Assembly (NCBI GenBank): GCA_023399595.1
Contig: JAEWOR010000026.1
Coordinates: 40,155 to 104,154, forward strand
Source of the DNA: Bacteroidota bacterium
GTDB lineage: Bacteria; Bacteroidota; Bacteroidia; Flavobacteriales; Weeksellaceae
Reading direction: 5' to 3'
Length of the DNA: 64,000 nt
Program-made: the position numbers and the translations under genes
Part shown: one piece after another, positions 61,500 through 64,000 of the stretch
Layout of the letters: each line of letters opens with the position of its first letter
How positions within the stretch are numbered: the stretch's first letter is position 1
Notes under the pieces: generated by a model
What the model saw: the letters and a program-made list of their open reading frames with translations, nothing else
The model's database searches: none
What the model was told of the DNA's origin: nothing

Positions 61500-61602
61500 T
61501 AATATACAAATATCGTGATTTTTTTTGGGTTTTAAAAGTTAATAAAGCTTAAATACACTAGAGTTTCCCACAATATTTAATAAAATTGCCAATTATTTGA
61601 GT

Positions 61603-62052
61603 TTATAACTCATTTACAATTTTTAGAATATCTTTTCCGTAGTTTTCAATTTTATACCTTCCAAAACCTTTAATTTGTGAAAGCTCATTTTCTGTGTGAG
61701 GTTTCATTTTGGAAACAGATTTTAACTCGTTGTTGGACGCGATAAAATAGGGTGGCAAGTTTTCTTCTTTCGCTTGTAGAATTCGCCATTTTATTAAGTT
61801 TTGAAAAACTATATTTTCATCCATATTCAGTTCCTCATCTTTTATACTGTATTTTTCGGTCTTAGTTTCTCTAACGTACTTTGAAACTTTGGACTGCTCA
61901 TAAAAAAGCAGAACAGTCCAATAGTTTTCAGAAGCGACATAGGCGCATTCAGTTTTTACAATTTCATTCTGAGCTAAAAATGCATCTAATTCTATTTGAT
62001 CTTGGTGTAAAAACAATGCATCAAGTCTTATTGTAAACACTTGTGTTCTCAT
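61603..62052 (-). CDS. HRDC-domain protein
   Basis: The 149-residue protein has a C-terminal HRDC fold (about 80-149: LIKWRILQAKEENLPPYFIA, SQIKGFGRYKIENYGKDILK) normally found in RecQ helicases and RNase D, which binds nucleic acid; no helicase or nuclease domain is present. The first ~75 residues have no family I know (YVASENYWTVLLFYEQSKV). It lies 11 nt after the ssb gene on the same strand, so the pair may act on single-stranded DNA together. Confidence 0.82.
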   Translation of the reverse strand: MRTQVFTIRLDALFLHQDQIELDAFLAQNEIVKTECAYVASENYWTVLLFYEQSKVSKYVRETKTEKYSIKDEELNMDENIVFQNLIKWRILQAKEENLPPYFIASNNELKSVSKMKPHTENELSQIKGFGRYKIENYGKDILKIVNEL

Positions 62053-62063
62053 AACAGAAGACC

Positions 62064-62399
62064 TTAAGATTTATTTCCCAAAAGGAGCAATTCATCTACA
62101 CGGATTTCTGTAAACTGTCTTTTTACCCCTTCCTTGTCTTCATACGTTCTATACATTATCTTTCCTTCAATAGCTATTTCTTTACCTTTTGAAACGTACT
62201 TTTGTAATATTTCCGCTATTTTACCAAAAGCTACCAAATTGTGCCATTGGGTTTCTTCTACTTTTTCGCCTTTTGCGTTGGTGTAATGGTCGTTTGTGGC
62301 TAAAGAGACATTTGCTTTTTGACCTCCGTTTTCGAAATTTAAAACTTCAACTTCTTTTCCTGTGTACCCGATAAGAGTTACTTTGTTTCTTAGTGACAT
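62064..62399 (-). CDS. ssb: Single-stranded DNA-binding protein (short form)
   Basis: The 111-residue protein has the SSB OB-fold: LRNKVTLIGYTGKEVEV, ETQWHNLVAFGKIAEILQ, VSKGKEIAIEGKIMYRTYED and FTEIRVDELLLLG. It ends LLGNKS, so the acidic C-terminal tip that recruits repair and replication proteins is missing; it is either a paralogue with a special role or an SSB that relies on other contacts. The HRDC gene follows after 11 nt and may supply the protein-interaction role. Confidence 0.88.
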   Translation of the reverse strand: MSLRNKVTLIGYTGKEVEVLNFENGGQKANVSLATNDHYTNAKGEKVEETQWHNLVAFGKIAEILQKYVSKGKEIAIEGKIMYRTYEDKEGVKRQFTEIRVDELLLLGNKS

Positions 62400-62516
62400 A
62401 ATTTCTATTTTTTTATTAATTAAACTTTTAATCAGAGAGACTCACTGTTTTCCCTGATTCTCTTTGCAAATTTTTAAAAACTCAATGAATTTATTCGGTA
62501 GAAAAATATTTAATAG

Positions 62517-62538
62517 CGTTTGTAGTCGTTTGTAAACG
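62517..62538. promoter_or_regulatory. Direct and inverted CGTTTGTA repeats
   Basis: CGTTTGTA occurs at 62517-62524 and 62527-62534, 10 bp (one helical turn) apart, and the second copy starts the palindrome CGTTTGTAAACG (62527-62538). It lies between the divergent ssb and zinc-ribbon genes and could be an operator for either. Confidence 0.35.
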
Positions 62539-62597
62539 AATAATTTGTAACTTTAATTCACAAATTTTCTAGAGATAGAAGGGAAAAACTTAATAAA

Positions 62598-62945
62598 ATG
62601 GAATGTTTAGAATGTGGTGAAAAAATTGTTGGTAGAGCCGATAAAAAATTCTGTTCGGATGGTTGTAGGAATTCTTATAACAATAAACAGAATAAAGATT
62701 CGACAAATTTAATGCGAAATATTAATAATAAACTACGCAAAAATTATCGTATTCTGTCAGATTTTAATGTAGATGGAAAAACCAAATTGCCTTTACTAAA
62801 ACTAACATCTGTAGGATTTTATTTTGATTATTTTACACAATTAATAGTCTATAAAAATGGTTCCGAATACAAATTTATATACGATCAAGGTTATAAAATT
62901 CTAGATGATGATTTTGTATTGTTGGTAAAAAAAGAAACAAAATGA
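62598..62945 (+). CDS. Zinc-ribbon protein of unknown function
   Basis: The 115-residue protein starts with a zinc ribbon, Cys3, Cys6, Cys19 and Cys23 (MECLECGEKI ... FCSDGCRNSYNNK). This resembles DUF2116-like ribbon proteins, followed by a ~65-residue part with beta strands (LLKLTSVGFYFDYFTQLIVY, EYKFIYDQGYKILDDDF). The function is unknown; the ribbon suggests nucleic-acid or protein binding. It overlaps the epimerase gene by 4 nt. Confidence 0.75.
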   Translation: MECLECGEKIVGRADKKFCSDGCRNSYNNKQNKDSTNLMRNINNKLRKNYRILSDFNVDGKTKLPLLKLTSVGFYFDYFTQLIVYKNGSEYKFIYDQGYKILDDDFVLLVKKETK

Positions 62946-63853
62946 AAAAAGAAATTATAATTATTACAGGAGCGAACGGAATGGTTGCAAAAGCTTTGAG
63001 TAAAAGGCTTAAGACGGATTATGAACTGAGATTTTTAACCCGTAAAAAAACTTCAAAGAATGAATTTGAATGGAATGTTCATCAAAAAACAATAGACGAA
63101 AATGTTTTTGATAACGCAGCGCATATTATACATCTTGCGGGAGCAAATATTTTTGAAAAACGTTGGTCTCCAACTCAGAAAGAAGAAATTATTAACAGTA
63201 GAGTAGATTCGGCAAAGCTTATTTTGGAATGTTTAAAAGTAAGAAATCAACATTTGAAATCTTTTGTTTCTTCCTCTGCAGTAGGTTTTTATGGAGCCAT
63301 AACTTCCGAACATATTTTTAAAGAAGAAGATGCTTCTGGAAATGATTTTTTAGCGGAAGTGGTTAGGAAATGGGAAGCTGCAGCCGATGAATTTGAACTT
63401 GAAAAAATTGCTGATAGGGTTGTGAAATTAAGAACTGGAGTCGTTTTTAGTGAAAAAGGTGGTGCTTTAGAAAAAATGGTAAATTCTGTGAAAAATGGCT
63501 TTGGTTCTGCTTTAGGTTCTGGAAAACAATATATACCTTGGCTACATATTGATGACTTGTGCAGTATTTATAAAAAAGCGATTGAAGATGAAAATTTTCA
63601 TGGAGTTTTCAATGCTGTAGCTCCTCAACATGTTAATAATAAAGATCTTACAAAAACTATTGCTCAACAGTTGAATAAAACTTTATGGCTTCCCAACGTT
63701 CCAAGTTTTATTTTGAAATTAGTTTTCGGTGAAGCTTCAAGTATGATTTTGGAAGGCTCAAGAGTGAGTTCTGAAAAGCTTGAAAAAACAGAATTTCATT
63801 TTCAATACCCGAATGTTAAAGAGATGTTGAATAGTTTATTGGCAGAAAAATAA
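62942..63853 (+). CDS. TIGR01777-family NAD-dependent epimerase/dehydratase
   Basis: The 303-residue protein has a Rossmann fold with GANGMVAKALSKRL, HLAGANIFEKRWSPTQKEEI, the SSSAVGFYG motif, LRTGVVFSEKGGALEKM and the C-terminal DUF1731-like segment (VPSFILKLVFGEASSMIL). It is an extended SDR of the YfcH/SulA type with no known substrate. It overlaps the zinc-ribbon gene by 4 nt, so they form a short operon. The IS end follows 23 nt downstream. Confidence 0.9.
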   Translation: MKKEIIIITGANGMVAKALSKRLKTDYELRFLTRKKTSKNEFEWNVHQKTIDENVFDNAAHIIHLAGANIFEKRWSPTQKEEIINSRVDSAKLILECLKVRNQHLKSFVSSSAVGFYGAITSEHIFKEEDASGNDFLAEVVRKWEAAADEFELEKIADRVVKLRTGVVFSEKGGALEKMVNSVKNGFGSALGSGKQYIPWLHIDDLCSIYKKAIEDENFHGVFNAVAPQHVNNKDLTKTIAQQLNKTLWLPNVPSFILKLVFGEASSMILEGSRVSSEKLEKTEFHFQYPNVKEMLNSLLAEK

Positions 63854-63875
63854 ACTTTATTTGTTGTTTATATAA

Positions 63876-64000
63876 ACCCGTAGTGCATTTAGGCAATACT
63901 AATTTTTAAATTGTTAATATTTCTGTTGTTTTGTTTATTAATGAGTTGTATCACAGTTAGAGCGGTTATTTTAGCTAATATTCTTGTTTTAAATCCTTGA
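63876..64000 (-). mobile_element. End of an IS982-family insertion sequence (runs off the window)
   Basis: A sequence starting ACCCG at 63876, as IS982-family terminal inverted repeats do, is followed by the 3' end of a transposase gene. The other end, and any target-site duplication, lies outside. Confidence 0.65.
63889..64000 (-). CDS. IS982-family transposase, C-terminal fragment
   Basis: On the minus strand, entering from the right edge, the frame reads GFKTRILAKITALTVIQLIN and then NRNINNLKISIA before the stop at 63889-63891. This matches the conserved C-terminus of IS982 DDE transposases. Only the last ~36 residues are in the window, so intactness cannot be judged. Confidence 0.72.
   Translation of the reverse strand, partial: QGFKTRILAKITALTVIQLINKQNNRNINNLKISIA

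Overview
The window is chromosomal DNA of a low-GC member of the Bacteroidota, most likely the Chryseobacterium/Weeksellaceae branch of Flavobacteriia. This rests on very AT-rich spacers, promoters of the TTG-N19/21-TAnnTTTG type instead of E. coli -35/-10 boxes, little Shine-Dalgarno signal, four proteins or remnants ending in a type IX secretion (T9SS) sorting domain (IYPNPA...KGVYF), a PorT-like gene beside ubiE, a fused SecDF, a 6S RNA between zapA and rny, and a TonB-type barrel with a carboxypeptidase-like N-terminal domain. Most genes are core housekeeping genes; no phage, CRISPR array or rRNA/tRNA gene was seen.

Layout. 0-5 kb: 5' part of a TamL-like lipoprotein, divergent to a SpoU/TrmH RNA methyltransferase; a secreted M28 peptidase; a secreted zinc metallopeptidase broken by two lesions. 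5-9 kb: thrS-infC-rpmI-rplT. 9-12 kb: NTP pyrophosphohydrolase/thioredoxin-like/DUF4230 operon and an acyl-CoA dehydrogenase. 12-14.5 kb: histidine kinase/response regulator pair, then a candidate small RNA. 14.7-18.1 kb: secreted endonuclease I and a SatD-DUF3307 pair. 18.1-20.8 kb: purC and purF split by an S23-type four-helix-bundle gene. 20.9-25.5 kb: phosphoesterase, KAS III, ubiE, porT. 25.6-28.5 kb: coiled-coil gene, zapA, 6S RNA, rny, ArsC-like. 28.8-31.7 kb: small secreted protein, XRE regulator, a 754-bp gene-free stretch with two perfect DnaA boxes (candidate oriC), M14 peptidase. 31.7-38.7 kb: SMR pump with a Crp-like regulator, then pyrB-carA-carB, with an attenuator-like leader before pyrB and a second S23 gene between carA and carB. 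38.7-47.8 kb: TonB-type barrel, mltG, dapF, pnuC, an amino-acid permease, a BNR propeller. 47.9-59.4 kb: hemN, DUF4256, a sugar dehydrogenase, secDF, an MFS pump, tatA, PAP2, TPR, rlmH, brkB. 59.5-64 kb: gyrB, HRDC and ssb genes, a zinc-ribbon protein, a TIGR01777 epimerase, and the end of an IS982-family element running off the window.

Pathway links: pyrB/carA/carB cover the first steps of pyrimidine synthesis and purC/purF belong to purine synthesis. Infrastructure for export is present (SecDF, TatA, PorT, TamL) together with its T9SS cargo. 

The least explained signals are: (i) two S23-family genes inserted inside biosynthetic gene clusters and flanked by inverted arrays of 7- or 8-bp tandem repeats, with related gene-less arrays at other gene ends; (ii) the pyrB leader, which looks like UTP-sensing attenuation with a 41-codon leader peptide ORF; (iii) the candidate oriC and its repeated TTACA-N2-TGTAA-like motif; (iv) a candidate terminated small RNA near 14.6 kb; (v) SatD, with an RGDEF motif plus a helix-turn-helix, next to a palindromic operator.
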